DNA of 64,000 nucleotides from Neobacillus vireti (lineage in GTDB: Bacteria > Bacillota > Bacilli > Bacillales > Cytobacillaceae): contig NZ_LDNB01000012.1 of the NCBI RefSeq assembly GCF_001026695.1, positions 367,378-431,377 on the forward strand, given 5' to 3'. Position 1 is the stretch's first letter. Each line of letters begins with the position of its first letter. This document shows positions 1 to 9,371 of the stretch, in pieces. The translations under genes were made by a program, and so were the position numbers. Under the pieces are notes generated by a model. The model saw nothing but the letters and a program-made list of their open reading frames with translations, searched no databases and was not told the origin of the DNA.

Positions 1-138
1 AACACAGCTAATAAGGGGGTAAAAATTTTTATAAAAAGTGTCATAAAAAGATAGGACAACGTCATAAATATATACTGTCCAAAAATATCTAAATGGATGA
101 TATTATCCCACTTTAGTCTATGATCGGGAGGGAATCAC

Positions 139-1617
139 TTGGAAAAGGTTGATATTTTTAAAGATATTGCCGAAAGAACAGGCGGTGATATTTATTTAGG
201 AGTAGTAGGAGCTGTACGTACGGGAAAATCGACATTTATAAAAAAATTTATGGAGCTTGTTGTGTTACCGAATATAAACAGTGAAGCAGAAAGATCAAGG
301 GCACAAGATGAGCTGCCGCAGAGTGCTGCCGGGAAAACGATTATGACAACGGAACCGAAATTTGTTCCCAATCAGGCAGCAACTGTTCATGTCGACGAAG
401 GGTTAAATGTTAATATCAGGTTGGTTGACTGTGTGGGGTATACAGTTCCGGGTGCTAAAGGATACGAGGATGAAAATGGTCCAAGAATGATTAATACACC
501 CTGGTATGAAGAGCCCATTCCATTTCACGAAGCGGCCGAAATCGGCACACGAAAAGTAATCCAGGAACATTCAACAATCGGGGTGGTTGTGACCACCGAT
601 GGTACTATCGGCGAGATACCAAGAAGTAACTATATTGAGGCAGAGGAAAGAGTCATTGACGAGCTAAAGGAAGTAGGTAAACCGTTTATTATGGTCGTTA
701 ACAGTGCTCAGCCATATCATCCGAGCACGGAAACTTTAAGATCGAGCCTAGCGGATAAATATGATATCCCTGTTATTGCGATGAGTGTAGAGAGTATGCG
801 CGACAGTGATGTTCTTAATGTCCTTCGTGAAGCACTCTACGAGTTTCCAGTTCTCGAAGTTAATGTAAACCTTCCAAGCTGGGTCATGGTACTAAGGGAA
901 AACCACTGGCTCCGTGAAAGCTATCAGGATGCCGTTAAGGAAACGGTTAAAGATATCAAGAGATTAAGAGATGTTGATCGAGTTGTTCAGCAATTTAGTG
1001 ACTTTGAATTCATTGAGCGCGCTGGGCTTGCAGGAATTGAAATGGGTACTGGAGTTGCGGAAATTGATTTATTTGCTCCAGATGAATTATATGATGATAT
1101 TTTGAAAGAAATCGTTGGAATTGAAATTAGAGGTAAAGACCATTTACTTGAATTGATGCAGGATTTTGCTCATGCGAAAGCAGAATATGATCATATTTCA
1201 GACGCCTTGAAAATGGTTAAACAGACGGGTTATGGGATTGCTTCGCCAACTCTTTCTGATATGAGCCTTGAAGAACCAGAGATTATTCGTCAAGGACCTC
1301 GTTTTGGTGTTAGATTACGAGCGGTAGCACCATCGATTCATATGATAAAAGTGGATGTAGAATCGGAATTTGCACCAATTATCGGTACCGAGAAACAAAG
1401 CGAGGAGCTTGTTCGCTATCTGATGCAGGATTTCGAGGATGACCCATTATCGATTTGGAATTCGGATATCTTCGGCCGCAGTTTGAGTTCCATCGTCCGA
1501 GAAGGGATTCAAGCAAAGATTTCCTTAATGCCGGAGAATGCCAGATATAAATTAAAAGAAACATTAGAAAGAATCATAAACGAAGGATCAGGCGGCTTAA
1601 TTGCCATTATCCTCTAG
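139..1617 (+). CDS. spoIVA: Stage IV sporulation protein A (spore coat morphogenetic ATPase)
   Basis: 492 residues, full length for SpoIVA. The family hydrolyses ATP and polymerises into the basement layer of the spore coat on the forespore surface. A P-loop is visible near residues 24-31 (GAVRTGKS), with a TRAFAC-like DCVGY motif near residue 100. The C-terminus ends in the short hydrophobic GGLIAIIL, as expected for the end that contacts SpoVM and the forespore membrane. Translation starts at a TTG, with GGGAGGGA about 8 bases upstream. A mother-cell (sigma E) promoter is expected in the first 138 bases, but I could not pin one down. Neighbour hbs matches the B. subtilis order. Identification is secure. 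Confidence 0.97.
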   Translation: MEKVDIFKDIAERTGGDIYLGVVGAVRTGKSTFIKKFMELVVLPNINSEAERSRAQDELPQSAAGKTIMTTEPKFVPNQAATVHVDEGLNVNIRLVDCVGYTVPGAKGYEDENGPRMINTPWYEEPIPFHEAAEIGTRKVIQEHSTIGVVVTTDGTIGEIPRSNYIEAEERVIDELKEVGKPFIMVVNSAQPYHPSTETLRSSLADKYDIPVIAMSVESMRDSDVLNVLREALYEFPVLEVNVNLPSWVMVLRENHWLRESYQDAVKETVKDIKRLRDVDRVVQQFSDFEFIERAGLAGIEMGTGVAEIDLFAPDELYDDILKEIVGIEIRGKDHLLELMQDFAHAKAEYDHISDALKMVKQTGYGIASPTLSDMSLEEPEIIRQGPRFGVRLRAVAPSIHMIKVDVESEFAPIIGTEKQSEELVRYLMQDFEDDPLSIWNSDIFGRSLSSIVREGIQAKISLMPENARYKLKETLERIINEGSGGLIAIIL

Positions 1618-1621
1618 GTTT

Positions 1622-1650
1622 TGGACTCCCCATCGGAGTTCTTTTTTTTT
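1622..1650 (+). terminator. Intrinsic terminator of spoIVA
   Basis: A short hairpin (GGACTCC, loop, GGAGTTC) is followed by a run of nine T directly after the spoIVA stop codon. Confidence 0.75.
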
Positions 1651-1976
1651 AACTTTCTACAAATTTGGCAAGAATTAGCCTAATTGTGCAGAATTTCGCT
1701 AAACAAAAGAAAAGATTACCATTATTTCATGAAATCTTCTTGATATGCTGAATTTATTGTGATAATCTTTTAACAGAATTACGTTATAGTGTTGGAAACC
1801 TTTATTCATAAGTGTTTTTACAAAAAATAGATTTAATTCACAAAAGCAGTTCATTTGGATTACTTTAGCAATTAAACCGTGCTATGACGTATAGAAATTA
1901 GAAAAATTGTTTAGAAATGTAGATAAGTATTCTTATTTACGAATCTTGATAATTTCTTTGGGAGGAGGTGAATGGC
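1651..1976 (+). promoter_or_regulatory. hbs upstream region
   Basis: About 325 bases without a gene. It is A+T rich and probably holds several promoters for hbs. The best candidate is TTGATA at 1740-1745, a 17-base spacer and TAATCT at 1763-1768, which would give a leader of about 200 bases. The strong ribosome binding site GGAGGAGGTG lies at 1961-1970. I see no coding potential on either strand. Confidence 0.4.
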
Positions 1977-2249
1977 ATGAACAAGACAGAACTTATTAAT
2001 GCAGTTGCTGAAGCAAGCGAGCTTTCAAAAAAGGACGCTACTAAAGCAGTTGATGCTGTTTTTGATGCGATTTTAGATGCTTTAAAAAATGGTGATAAAG
2101 TACAATTAATCGGTTTTGGAAACTTTGAAGTACGTGAGCGTGCTGCCCGTAAAGGACGCAACCCGCAAACAGGCGAGGAAATCGAAATCGCTGCAAGCAA
2201 AGTTCCAGCTTTCAAACCAGGTAAGGCGCTTAAAGATGCAGTAAAATAA
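1977..2249 (+). CDS. hbs: HU family histone-like DNA-binding protein
   Basis: 90 residues, the exact size of Bacillus HU (HBsu). It dimerises, bends DNA without sequence specificity and compacts the nucleoid. The protein shows the HU signature: [22 protein letters not shown] near residues 46-67 (beta arm) and the [13 protein letters not shown] tail. The frame is open from a GTG at 1968, but that codon sits inside the GGAGGAGGTG ribosome binding site. The ATG at 1977, which gives MNKTELI, is therefore the start. It is transcribed alone and ends at a strong terminator. Confidence 0.97.
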   Translation: MNKTELINAVAEASELSKKDATKAVDAVFDAILDALKNGDKVQLIGFGNFEVRERAARKGRNPQTGEEIEIAASKVPAFKPGKALKDAVK

Positions 2250-2287
2250 TTACATAAATTTATTGCTTTAAGCGGTTTGCTAAAGCA

Positions 2288-2320
2288 AAAAGGTCATGGC
2301 AATTTCCATGGCCTTTTTTC
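2288..2320 (+). terminator. Intrinsic terminator of hbs
   Basis: A long stem, AAAGGTCATGG paired with CCATGGCCTTT with a CAATTT loop, is followed by a T run. Confidence 0.9.
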
Positions 2321-2351
2321 TATGTTAAAACATCATTTAAGGATTGTTTTT

Positions 2352-2380
2352 TTGCTTGGGCAGAAAACATTGTGCTAATA
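2352..2380 (+). promoter_or_regulatory. Candidate sigma-A promoter of folE-mtrB
   Basis: TTGCTT at 2352-2357, a 17-base spacer ending in TGTG, and CTAATA at 2375-2380, about 50 bases before folE. The -10 is imperfect, so this is a moderate call. Confidence 0.4.
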
Positions 2381-2428
2381 TGTATTTGTCATCTATACTT
2401 GATAGATATATGCTAGGAGGAATTTAGT

Positions 2429-2995
2429 ATGTCAGAAGTGAATCGTGCCCAAATTGAAGAGGCGGTACGTCTAATATTAGAAGCAATCGGTGAAGACCCG
2501 AACCGTGAAGGGTTACTCGATACACCAAAACGAGTGGCAAAAATGTATGAAGAAGTTTTTAGCGGCTTAAACGAGGATCCAAAGCAGCATTTTGAGACAA
2601 TTTTTAGTGAAGACCATGAAGAGTTAGTCTTGGTTAAAGATATTCCGTTTTATTCGATGTGTGAACATCATCTCGTCCCTTTCTTTGGGAAAGCACATGT
2701 AGCTTATATTCCGCAAAACGGGCGGGTTACTGGCTTAAGCAAACTCGCAAGAGCCGTAGAAGCCGTTGCCAAGAGACCGCAGCTGCAAGAAAGAATTACT
2801 TCAACGATTGCAGATAGCATGATGGATAAGTTGGATCCACATGGTGTAATGGTAGTGGTTGAAGCAGAGCATATGTGCATGACGATGCGCGGCGTTAAAA
2901 AACCTGGCTCAAAAACAGTTACTACTGCTGTTCGCGGGGTGCTTGCAGATGATGCAATTGCCAGGTCAGAAGTGCTTTCGTTAATAAAATATTAG
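2429..2995 (+). CDS. folE: GTP cyclohydrolase I
   Basis: 188 residues (MtrA in B. subtilis). It converts GTP to 7,8-dihydroneopterin triphosphate, the first step to folate. Zinc ligands are visible: the Cys of [10 protein letters not shown] near residue 76, its His, and the later Cys of [10 protein letters not shown] near residue 147. [11 protein letters not shown] and [10 protein letters not shown] are further family signatures. It starts at ATG with AGGAGG 8 bases upstream. It is followed 35 bases later by mtrB, reproducing the mtrAB pairing of Bacillus. Confidence 0.97.
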   Translation: MSEVNRAQIEEAVRLILEAIGEDPNREGLLDTPKRVAKMYEEVFSGLNEDPKQHFETIFSEDHEELVLVKDIPFYSMCEHHLVPFFGKAHVAYIPQNGRVTGLSKLARAVEAVAKRPQLQERITSTIADSMMDKLDPHGVMVVVEAEHMCMTMRGVKKPGSKTVTTAVRGVLADDAIARSEVLSLIKY

Positions 2996-3030
2996 TTCCG
3001 ATTATTTCAAACAAATGTGGAGTGGATTAA

Positions 3031-3267
3031 ATGGAAAAGCGCAATCAGCAAAATAGTGATTTTGTGGTCATAAAGGCAATTGATGATGGAGTCAGTGTTA
3101 TTGGATTAACAAGAGGAACCGATACAAAATTTCATCACTCAGAAAAACTGGATAAGGGAGAAGTGCTTATTGCTCAATTTACAGAGCATACATCGGCAAT
3201 TAAAATTAGAGGAAATGCGAAAATACTTACTCAATTTGGTGAAGTAGAAAGTGAAATGAAGAAATAA
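3031..3267 (+). CDS. mtrB: Tryptophan RNA-binding attenuation protein (TRAP)
   Basis: 78 residues; TRAP is usually about 75. Eleven subunits form a ring that, with tryptophan bound, wraps RNA carrying spaced GAG/UAG triplets and so attenuates trp genes. The core is almost identical to B. subtilis [37 protein letters not shown] and [16 protein letters not shown], including the tryptophan-binding loop and the RNA-contacting Lys and Arg. It is co-directional with folE. The trp structural genes it would control are absent from the nearby aromatic cluster (see findings). Confidence 0.96.
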   Translation: MEKRNQQNSDFVVIKAIDDGVSVIGLTRGTDTKFHHSEKLDKGEVLIAQFTEHTSAIKIRGNAKILTQFGEVESEMKK

Positions 3268-3410
3268 TAAGGTATTTATTTCCTGTAGGCGGAAATGTAA
3301 TTATTTTATGAAATCCTGCCCATTAAATATCTTTTGTGATATAATGGTGACTGCCTTGCTTATAGGATTTGGGAGAAAAGGCCCTTATTGAATGGCAAGA
3401 ATTTTACTTA

Positions 3411-3439
3411 TTGACTTGTGAAATAAGAATACATATAGA
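3411..3439 (+). promoter_or_regulatory. Sigma-A promoter of hepS-menG-hepT
   Basis: TTGACT (3411-3416), exactly 17 bases, then TATAGA (3434-3439). The predicted start near 3446 leaves a leader of only about 17 bases before hepS. A second possible start is the extended -10 TGATATAAT at 3337-3345. Confidence 0.7.
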
Positions 3440-3462
3440 CATAATACTTTGGGGAAGCAAGG

Positions 3463-4284
3463 GTGATTAGATTGCCGGACATTCGACAAAAATTCATTAG
3501 TATTAGAGAGCAGGTCGAAAAGCAAGTTTTTGACTCTTACCTACTCGAATATATTGAAACTCCAATTATTGATGAAGATAAGCTTCTCATTCTTATCTCA
3601 ATTATGGACCGCCTCGAATTGTCTTTTAACCAAATGCAAAACTATTGCCTTTCAACAATGCTGGTTCAAATTGCCCTTGATACTCATGAACATATTACGA
3701 ATACATCTGAAGTTGAAAAAGAACGGCAGTTAACGGTTCTTGCAGGAGACTATTTTAGCGGAATGTATTATAAACTGCTAGCAGATTCCAAGGATATCAT
3801 GGTGATTAAGACCCTTGCAATAGGGATTAAGGAAGTTAATGAACATAAAATCCTTGTCTATCAAAAGCAAACGGGCGGAATTGAAAAACTGATGACAAGT
3901 ATTAAGCAAATAGAAAGTTCATTATTTGAAAGGCTTGCTGAATATTTTAAAGTAGATTTATGGAATGGGTTTCTTAGCAATCTTCTATTTTTTAAACGTT
4001 TGCTTACAGAAAGGAAACAATTTATTCATACGGGGAACTCAATCATATTCGAGGTGTTAAAGAGGGATATTTATCCAAATGATGAATTGGAATTAGCGGA
4101 TATTTCCATCGAGCTTCGTGATCAATTACTAATGATTTGTGACAGCTATCTTGACCAATCCAAACAAGTCATTGAAAAAGGAATTCAACAGCTTCCATTT
4201 TTAAATGATTATTTAGAGAAGAGAATTTCTTTTCTTATCAGTCAGCATCAGCCAATTGCAAAAACTTTTGTGGAAGAAGGGTAA
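3463..4284 (+). CDS. hepS: Heptaprenyl diphosphate synthase component I
   Basis: 273 residues, mostly helical. It is the small, fast-evolving subunit of the two-component heptaprenyl diphosphate synthase that makes the C35 side chain of menaquinone-7. It has no DDxxD catalytic motif, as expected, because catalysis lies in HepT (5037). The assignment rests partly on context, since hepS-menG-hepT is the conserved Bacillus order. It starts at GTG 3463 with AAGCAAGGGTG in front, and the stop lies 6 bases before menG. Confidence 0.9.
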   Translation: MIRLPDIRQKFISIREQVEKQVFDSYLLEYIETPIIDEDKLLILISIMDRLELSFNQMQNYCLSTMLVQIALDTHEHITNTSEVEKERQLTVLAGDYFSGMYYKLLADSKDIMVIKTLAIGIKEVNEHKILVYQKQTGGIEKLMTSIKQIESSLFERLAEYFKVDLWNGFLSNLLFFKRLLTERKQFIHTGNSIIFEVLKRDIYPNDELELADISIELRDQLLMICDSYLDQSKQVIEKGIQQLPFLNDYLEKRISFLISQHQPIAKTFVEEG

Positions 4285-4290
4285 TCAGAG

Positions 4291-4995
4291 ATGCAGCAGT
4301 CGAAAGAAGAACGAGTTCATAATGTTTTTGAAAAAATATCCGATAGCTATGATAAAATGAACTCTGTAATTAGTTTTCAACAGCATATCAAGTGGCGTAA
4401 AGACACCATGAAAAGAATGAATGTACAGCCTGGTTCAAAAGCACTCGATGTTTGCTGTGGGACGGCTGATTGGACGATTGCGTTAGCAGATGCCGTAGGT
4501 CCTTCCGGGAAAGTAACGGGGCTGGATTTTAGCCAGAATATGCTCAATGTAGGGATTGAAAAGGTTAAAGGGTTAGCACTAAACCAGGTTAAATTGGTTC
4601 ATGGTAATGCAATGGAGCTCCCTTTTGAAGATAACAGTTTTGATTACGTCACCATTGGGTTCGGGCTGAGAAATGTTCCTGATTATCTGCAGGTGTTAAA
4701 AGAAATGCATCGCGTTGTAAAACCAGGCGGAATTGCTGTTTGTCTTGAGACTTCGCAGCCTACGTTAATTGGCTATAGACAGCTCTTTTATTTTTATTTC
4801 CGTTTTATTATGCCGATGTTTGGTAAATTATTTGCGAAGAGCTATAAGGAATATTCTTGGCTTCAGGAATCTGCACGTGATTTTCCAGGAATGAGAGAGC
4901 TTGCGCGCATGTTTGAACAGGCAGGCTTTGCTCAAGTAAAATACAAACCATATAGTGGTGGTGCAGCTGCGGTTCACATAGGTTATAAGAAATAG
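4291..4995 (+). CDS. menG: Demethylmenaquinone methyltransferase
   Basis: 234 residues, UbiE/MenG family. It methylates demethylmenaquinone with S-adenosylmethionine in the last step of menaquinone synthesis. The SAM-binding motif I is at [14 protein letters not shown] near residues 51-64, and the UbiE signatures [10 protein letters not shown] (N-terminus) and GFGLRNVPD (near residue 129) are present. It lies between the two heptaprenyl synthase subunits, so one transcript makes the prenyl tail and finishes the quinone. Confidence 0.97.
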   Translation: MQQSKEERVHNVFEKISDSYDKMNSVISFQQHIKWRKDTMKRMNVQPGSKALDVCCGTADWTIALADAVGPSGKVTGLDFSQNMLNVGIEKVKGLALNQVKLVHGNAMELPFEDNSFDYVTIGFGLRNVPDYLQVLKEMHRVVKPGGIAVCLETSQPTLIGYRQLFYFYFRFIMPMFGKLFAKSYKEYSWLQESARDFPGMRELARMFEQAGFAQVKYKPYSGGAAAVHIGYKK

Positions 4996-5036
4996 TTGAT
5001 GGAATGTAGACAGGATGAAAAGCAGGGTGAATACAA

Positions 5037-5999
5037 ATGAAATTAAAAATGATGTATTCATTTTTGAATTCGGATATTAATATTATTGAGAAAAAATTAG
5101 AAGAGACAATTCAAGCGGATTCTCTTCTTTTGAAACAAGCTTCTTTGCATACATTACAAGCCGGAGGAAAAAGAATTCGTCCTGTTTTTGTTTTGCTCGC
5201 TGGTAAATTTGGTCATTATGATATTAATGTGATGAAAAATGTGGCGGTTGCTCTAGAGCTCATCCATATGGCTTCCCTTGTTCATGATGATGTTATCGAT
5301 GATGCAGACCTGCGCAGGGGACAGCCGACGGTCAAAGCTAAATGGGATAACAAAATTGCCATGTATACGGGTGACTTTGTTTTTGCTCTTGCCCTGGAAT
5401 TGATGGCCAACCTGGATCGAGCTGAGGCTCATAAAATTTTAGCGGATACAATGGTTGAAGTAACGGTTGGTGAAATTCAGCAAATCAGGGACAAGTACCG
5501 GTTTAATCAAAATCTCCGCGACTATTTGCGAAGAATAAAAAGAAAAACGGCCTTACTCATTGCTGCAAGCTGCCAGATAGGGGCAATTGCTGCGGATGTA
5601 GAGGAGGCCATCCATAGGAAACTTTACCGTTTCGGATATTATGTGGGGATGTCATACCAAATAACGGATGATATTTTAGATTTTGTGGCAAAGGAAGAAG
5701 AACTCGGAAAGCCTGCAGGCAGTGACCTTTTGCAAGGGAATATTACGGCTCCAGCCCTTTTTGCCTTGGAAAATGCAGCAAACCGCATTGAAATTGAAAA
5801 GGTTCATGAGAAAATGGAATCCGCGGATATTCAAAGTATCATTACCCTCATTAAGCAGTCGGGTGCGATTGAAAAATCGGTCGAACTTAGTGATCGCTAT
5901 CTAAGTAAAGCCCTAGCTATTTTAGAGGAATTACCGGCTAATAAAGCTAAAAAGACTCTCAAAGACATCGCTAGATTCATTGGGAGAAGAAAATTTTAA
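5037..5999 (+). CDS. hepT: Heptaprenyl diphosphate synthase component II
   Basis: 320 residues, catalytic trans-prenyltransferase subunit. The first aspartate-rich motif is VHDDVIDDADLRRG near residues 82-95 and the second is QITDDILDF near residue 212; both bind Mg-diphosphate. GGKRIRP near residue 43 is the third family hallmark. It condenses isopentenyl diphosphate onto farnesyl diphosphate with HepS. The start at 5037 (MKLKMMYSF) aligns with the conserved MKFKMAYSF of the B. subtilis protein. Confidence 0.96.
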   Translation: MKLKMMYSFLNSDINIIEKKLEETIQADSLLLKQASLHTLQAGGKRIRPVFVLLAGKFGHYDINVMKNVAVALELIHMASLVHDDVIDDADLRRGQPTVKAKWDNKIAMYTGDFVFALALELMANLDRAEAHKILADTMVEVTVGEIQQIRDKYRFNQNLRDYLRRIKRKTALLIAASCQIGAIAADVEEAIHRKLYRFGYYVGMSYQITDDILDFVAKEEELGKPAGSDLLQGNITAPALFALENAANRIEIEKVHEKMESADIQSIITLIKQSGAIEKSVELSDRYLSKALAILEELPANKAKKTLKDIARFIGRRKF

Positions 6000-6093
6000 T
6001 CACCTTGCGAAATATTCGAAAAAATGATACCATTTTTCATGGCTTGTTCTTGAGCTAACAATCAATATACATAAAGATGTAGGAGTGGAATTC

Positions 6094-6540
6094 ATGGAAA
6101 AAACATTTTTAATGGTAAAGCCTGACGGAGTTCAACGTAATTTAATTGGTGAAGTGGTTGCTCGTTTTGAAAAAAAGGGGTTTCAGCTTGTCGGAGCTAA
6201 ATTAATGAGCATTCCCAAGGAGCTTGCTGAAGAGCATTATGGTGAACATAAGGAACGTCCGTTTTTCGGTGAATTAGTTGATTTCATTACCTCTGGTCCT
6301 GTATTTGCAATGGTATGGCAAGGAGAAAATGTGATTGCAACGGCTCGCCAAATGATGGGGGCTACTAATCCGAAGGATGCAGCACCTGGTACAATTCGCG
6401 GTGATTTTGGATTAACAGTTGGTAAGAATGTCATTCACGGTTCTGATTCACCTGTAAGTGCAGAGCGTGAAATTGGCTTGTTCTTTAAAGATACTGGGGT
6501 TGTTGAGTATTCCAAACTAGTTAACGAATGGATTTATTAA
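6094..6540 (+). CDS. ndk: Nucleoside diphosphate kinase
   Basis: 148 residues, full length. It transfers the gamma phosphate from ATP to nucleoside diphosphates through a phospho-histidine. The active-site motif NVIHGSDS is near residues 112-119, and the N-terminal [19 protein letters not shown] is typical. The frame is open from GTG 6085, but that GTG is part of the AGGAGTGG ribosome binding site, so ATG 6094 is the start. In B. subtilis cheR follows ndk; here the aromatic cluster follows directly. Confidence 0.97.
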   Translation: MEKTFLMVKPDGVQRNLIGEVVARFEKKGFQLVGAKLMSIPKELAEEHYGEHKERPFFGELVDFITSGPVFAMVWQGENVIATARQMMGATNPKDAAPGTIRGDFGLTVGKNVIHGSDSPVSAEREIGLFFKDTGVVEYSKLVNEWIY

Positions 6541-6550
6541 TTTTTATGGA

Positions 6551-6588
6551 AAAGGCACTTGTATAGTAAATATACAAGTGTCTTTTTT
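6551..6588 (+). terminator. Intrinsic terminator of ndk
   Basis: A 14-base stem (GGCACTTGTATA with TATACAAGTGTC) is followed by TTTTTT. Confidence 0.9.
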
Positions 6589-6700
6589 GATATCGATTTC
6601 AAAATTTTATCACGCTTTTCTGAATAGTTATACTAGGTTTATTGTGAATGATATGATATATTGATACATAATTCTTTAATGAGTTGAAGGGGGAAAGAGG

Positions 6701-7879
6701 ATGGGAATGAGATACTTAACAGCAGGTGAATCCCATGGTCCGCAGCTGACAACAATTTTAGAGGGCCTGCCGGCAGGAATGCCGCTCGAAGCTGAGGATA
6801 TAAATCAGGAGCTTGCCAGACGGCAAAAAGGATATGGACGCGGGAGACGAATGCAGATTGAGAAAGATACTGCCGAAATTGTCTCTGGTGTTCGTCATGG
6901 CTACACACTTGGATCTCCGATTGCCCTAGTGGTCAAAAACAATGATTGGAAGCATTGGACGAATATAATGGGCATTGAAGCCGTTGAAGCAGGACAAGAG
7001 GATGAAATAAAGCGTAAGGTAACCCGTGCCAGGCCGGGACACGCTGATTTAAATGGAGCAATTAAATACGGGCACAGGGATATGCGAAATGTGCTTGAGC
7101 GGTCATCTGCACGGGAAACAACTGTTAGAGTGGCAGCTGGTGCTGCGGCCAAGAAACTTTTATCGTTAGTAGGAATCGATATTGTCGCCCACGTCGTTGA
7201 AATCGGTGGAGTTAAGGCAAACGTCGACAGCACGATAAAATTGCAAGCTTTAAAAGAGCAAACGGAAAATTCACCAGTACGGACCGCTGATAAAAATGTC
7301 GAGCAAGAAATGATGACAGCGATTGATGAAGCAAAGAAAAATGGTGATTCAATCGGCGGTGTCGTGGAAGTAATTGCCACGGGGATGCCGGCTGGGGTTG
7401 GAAGTTATGTTCATTACGATCGTAAATTGGATGGAAAATTAGCAGCTGCTATCATGAGTATTAACGCGTTTAAAGGTGTAGAAATTGGGATTGGCTTTGA
7501 AGCAGCAAGGAAGCCTGGAAGTGAAGTTCATGATGAAATCGCCTGGGAAAAAGAAAAAGGGTACTACCGTAAAACAAACAGGCTTGGAGGATTTGAGGGC
7601 GGAATGACGACGGGGATGCCGATTATTGTCCGAGGTGTGATGAAACCGATTCCGACGTTATATAAACCATTGATGAGTGTGGATATAGAAACAAAAGAGC
7701 CTTTTGCTGCCAGCATTGAACGGTCTGATAGCTGTGCCGTTCCTGCAGCTGCCATTGTTGCTGAAAGTGTAGTAGCATGGGAGCTCGCAAACGCGCTCGT
7801 TGAACAATTTTACAGCGACCGCTTTGAAACCTTTGCAGAAGAAATCAAGAGAACTCGGGAATATGCGAGGGAATTTTAA
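6701..7879 (+). CDS. aroC: Chorismate synthase
   Basis: 392 residues (AroF in B. subtilis naming). It converts 5-enolpyruvylshikimate-3-phosphate to chorismate using reduced FMN. Signatures are [14 protein letters not shown] at the N-terminus, [17 protein letters not shown] near residue 110 and [15 protein letters not shown] near residue 131. Translation may begin at 6701 or at the second ATG, 6707, which matches the B. subtilis start ([11 protein letters not shown]). It is the first gene of the aromatic operon and overlaps aroB by one base. Confidence 0.97.
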   Translation: MGMRYLTAGESHGPQLTTILEGLPAGMPLEAEDINQELARRQKGYGRGRRMQIEKDTAEIVSGVRHGYTLGSPIALVVKNNDWKHWTNIMGIEAVEAGQEDEIKRKVTRARPGHADLNGAIKYGHRDMRNVLERSSARETTVRVAAGAAAKKLLSLVGIDIVAHVVEIGGVKANVDSTIKLQALKEQTENSPVRTADKNVEQEMMTAIDEAKKNGDSIGGVVEVIATGMPAGVGSYVHYDRKLDGKLAAAIMSINAFKGVEIGIGFEAARKPGSEVHDEIAWEKEKGYYRKTNRLGGFEGGMTTGMPIIVRGVMKPIPTLYKPLMSVDIETKEPFAASIERSDSCAVPAAAIVAESVVAWELANALVEQFYSDRFETFAEEIKRTREYAREF

Positions 7880-8949
7880 TGGATACGATTCATATCCAAA
7901 CAGAATCAAAAAACTATAATGTCTTTGTCGGAAAAGGTGTGAGGAGCGAGCTGGGCACCTTTTTAGCTAATCATTTTCCAGACCTCACCAGAATATTAAT
8001 TATTACAGATGAAACAGTTGCTAAGCTACATCTTGAAAAATTACAGCTCGTGCTAAAATCGTGGGAACCGATTATTTACACAGGACCCAGCGGTGAAAAG
8101 ACGAAAACTTTTGAGGTTTATTATGATGCACTATCATCCGCCCTTGAAAATCATCTTGACCGTAAATCGGTAATTGTTGCTTTTGGTGGTGGAGCGGTAG
8201 GGGATTTGTCAGGTTTCGTTGCCTCTTCATATATGAGAGGTATCCCCTTTATTCAGGTCCCGACTACTATTTTAGCCCATGACAGTGCTGTTGGCGGGAA
8301 AGTCGCCATCAATCACCCGCTTGGGAAAAATATGATTGGGGCTTTTTACCAGCCTGAAGCCGTATTTTACGATTTAGAGCTGTTAACTTCACTGCCTGAG
8401 CATGAAATCCGTTCCGGATTTGCAGAGGTCATTAAACATGCGCTGATTTCTGATCCCAGCTTCTATGAATGGCTGCGAAAAAATGTGGATGACCTTAATT
8501 TAATTTCTTTAGATCAACTATCTTATTCGATAGTTAAAGGTATAAAGATTAAAAATGAGTTCGTTAGTCAGGATGAAAGAGAGACGGGAATTCGGGCTTA
8601 CTTAAACTTTGGTCACACACTGGGGCACGCGATAGAATCGGAAATGGGTTATGGGAATTTTACTCACGGGGAAGCAGTAATGATTGGGATGATTTTTGCT
8701 TTGAAATTGAGTGAAAAGCTACTGGATTTATCCTTCGATTTAGAAAAATTTATTGAATGGGTAGAACATCTCGGCTATAAAACGAAAGTTCCCAATCATT
8801 TATCCGTTGAAAAATTAGTAGCTAAAATGAAACAAGATAAAAAGTCGGTTGGGGATTCGATTCGATTTGTATTACTAGAGCAATTGGGCCAACCGAAGCT
8901 TCAGAAAATATCAGAAACCATTTTATTAGACGAACTTAAACGTTTTTAA
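7879..8949 (+). CDS. aroB: 3-dehydroquinate synthase
   Basis: 356 residues. It uses NAD and a divalent metal to cyclise DAHP to 3-dehydroquinate, the second step of the shikimate pathway. The NAD-binding stretch VAFGGGAVGDLSGFVAS is near residues 95-111. Metal-binding residues lie in GFAEVIKHALI (Glu near 181) and in the histidines of NFGHTLGHAIE and THGEAV. The ATG overlaps the aroC stop (TAATG), which points to translational coupling. Confidence 0.97.
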   Translation: MDTIHIQTESKNYNVFVGKGVRSELGTFLANHFPDLTRILIITDETVAKLHLEKLQLVLKSWEPIIYTGPSGEKTKTFEVYYDALSSALENHLDRKSVIVAFGGGAVGDLSGFVASSYMRGIPFIQVPTTILAHDSAVGGKVAINHPLGKNMIGAFYQPEAVFYDLELLTSLPEHEIRSGFAEVIKHALISDPSFYEWLRKNVDDLNLISLDQLSYSIVKGIKIKNEFVSQDERETGIRAYLNFGHTLGHAIESEMGYGNFTHGEAVMIGMIFALKLSEKLLDLSFDLEKFIEWVEHLGYKTKVPNHLSVEKLVAKMKQDKKSVGDSIRFVLLEQLGQPKLQKISETILLDELKRF

Positions 8950-8966
8950 CAAGGGGGATTTTTCTT

Positions 8967-9338
8967 ATGATCAGAGGGGTGAGGGGAGCGACGACCGTTA
9001 ATAGCAATACTGAGGAAGCGATTATTCCTGCCACTAAAGAACTTCTGGCAAAATTAATCGAAGCGAATCAAATAAAGCCTGATTCAGTTGCATCCGTATT
9101 TATCTCAACAACTGAAGATATTGATGCCGCCTTCCCGGCTAAAGTATTGCGGACATTTACCGGCTGGACATACGTACCGGTCATGTGTATGCGGGAAATG
9201 CAGGTTCCTAATTCGTTAAACTTTTGTGTCAGAATTATGATGCATGTAAATACCGATCTCTCCCAAGAAGAAATTATTCATGTTTATTTAAAAGGAGCCA
9301 AAGTACTTAGACCAGACTTAGGTAATAGTTTGACATAG
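8967..9338 (+). CDS. aroH: Chorismate mutase (AroH type)
   Basis: 123 residues, the trimeric monofunctional AroH family. It rearranges chorismate to prephenate for Phe and Tyr. RGVRGATTV at the N-terminus carries the catalytic Arg7. The Cys and Arg of VPVMCMREM and the conserved RIMMHVNTD region are in place. It lies 17 bases after aroB. In B. subtilis trpE follows; here hisC follows after a 33-base gap. Confidence 0.96.
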   Translation: MIRGVRGATTVNSNTEEAIIPATKELLAKLIEANQIKPDSVASVFISTTEDIDAAFPAKVLRTFTGWTYVPVMCMREMQVPNSLNFCVRIMMHVNTDLSQEEIIHVYLKGAKVLRPDLGNSLT

Positions 9339-9371
9339 TTTTAGTTAACAATTATTGAAGGGGTGGAGAAA

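Noticed and set aside
6901-7380. Long antisense frame inside aroC (159 codons)
   Set aside because: It lies wholly within a conserved gene, has low-complexity Ser/Ala composition typical of a shadow frame, and has no ribosome binding site.
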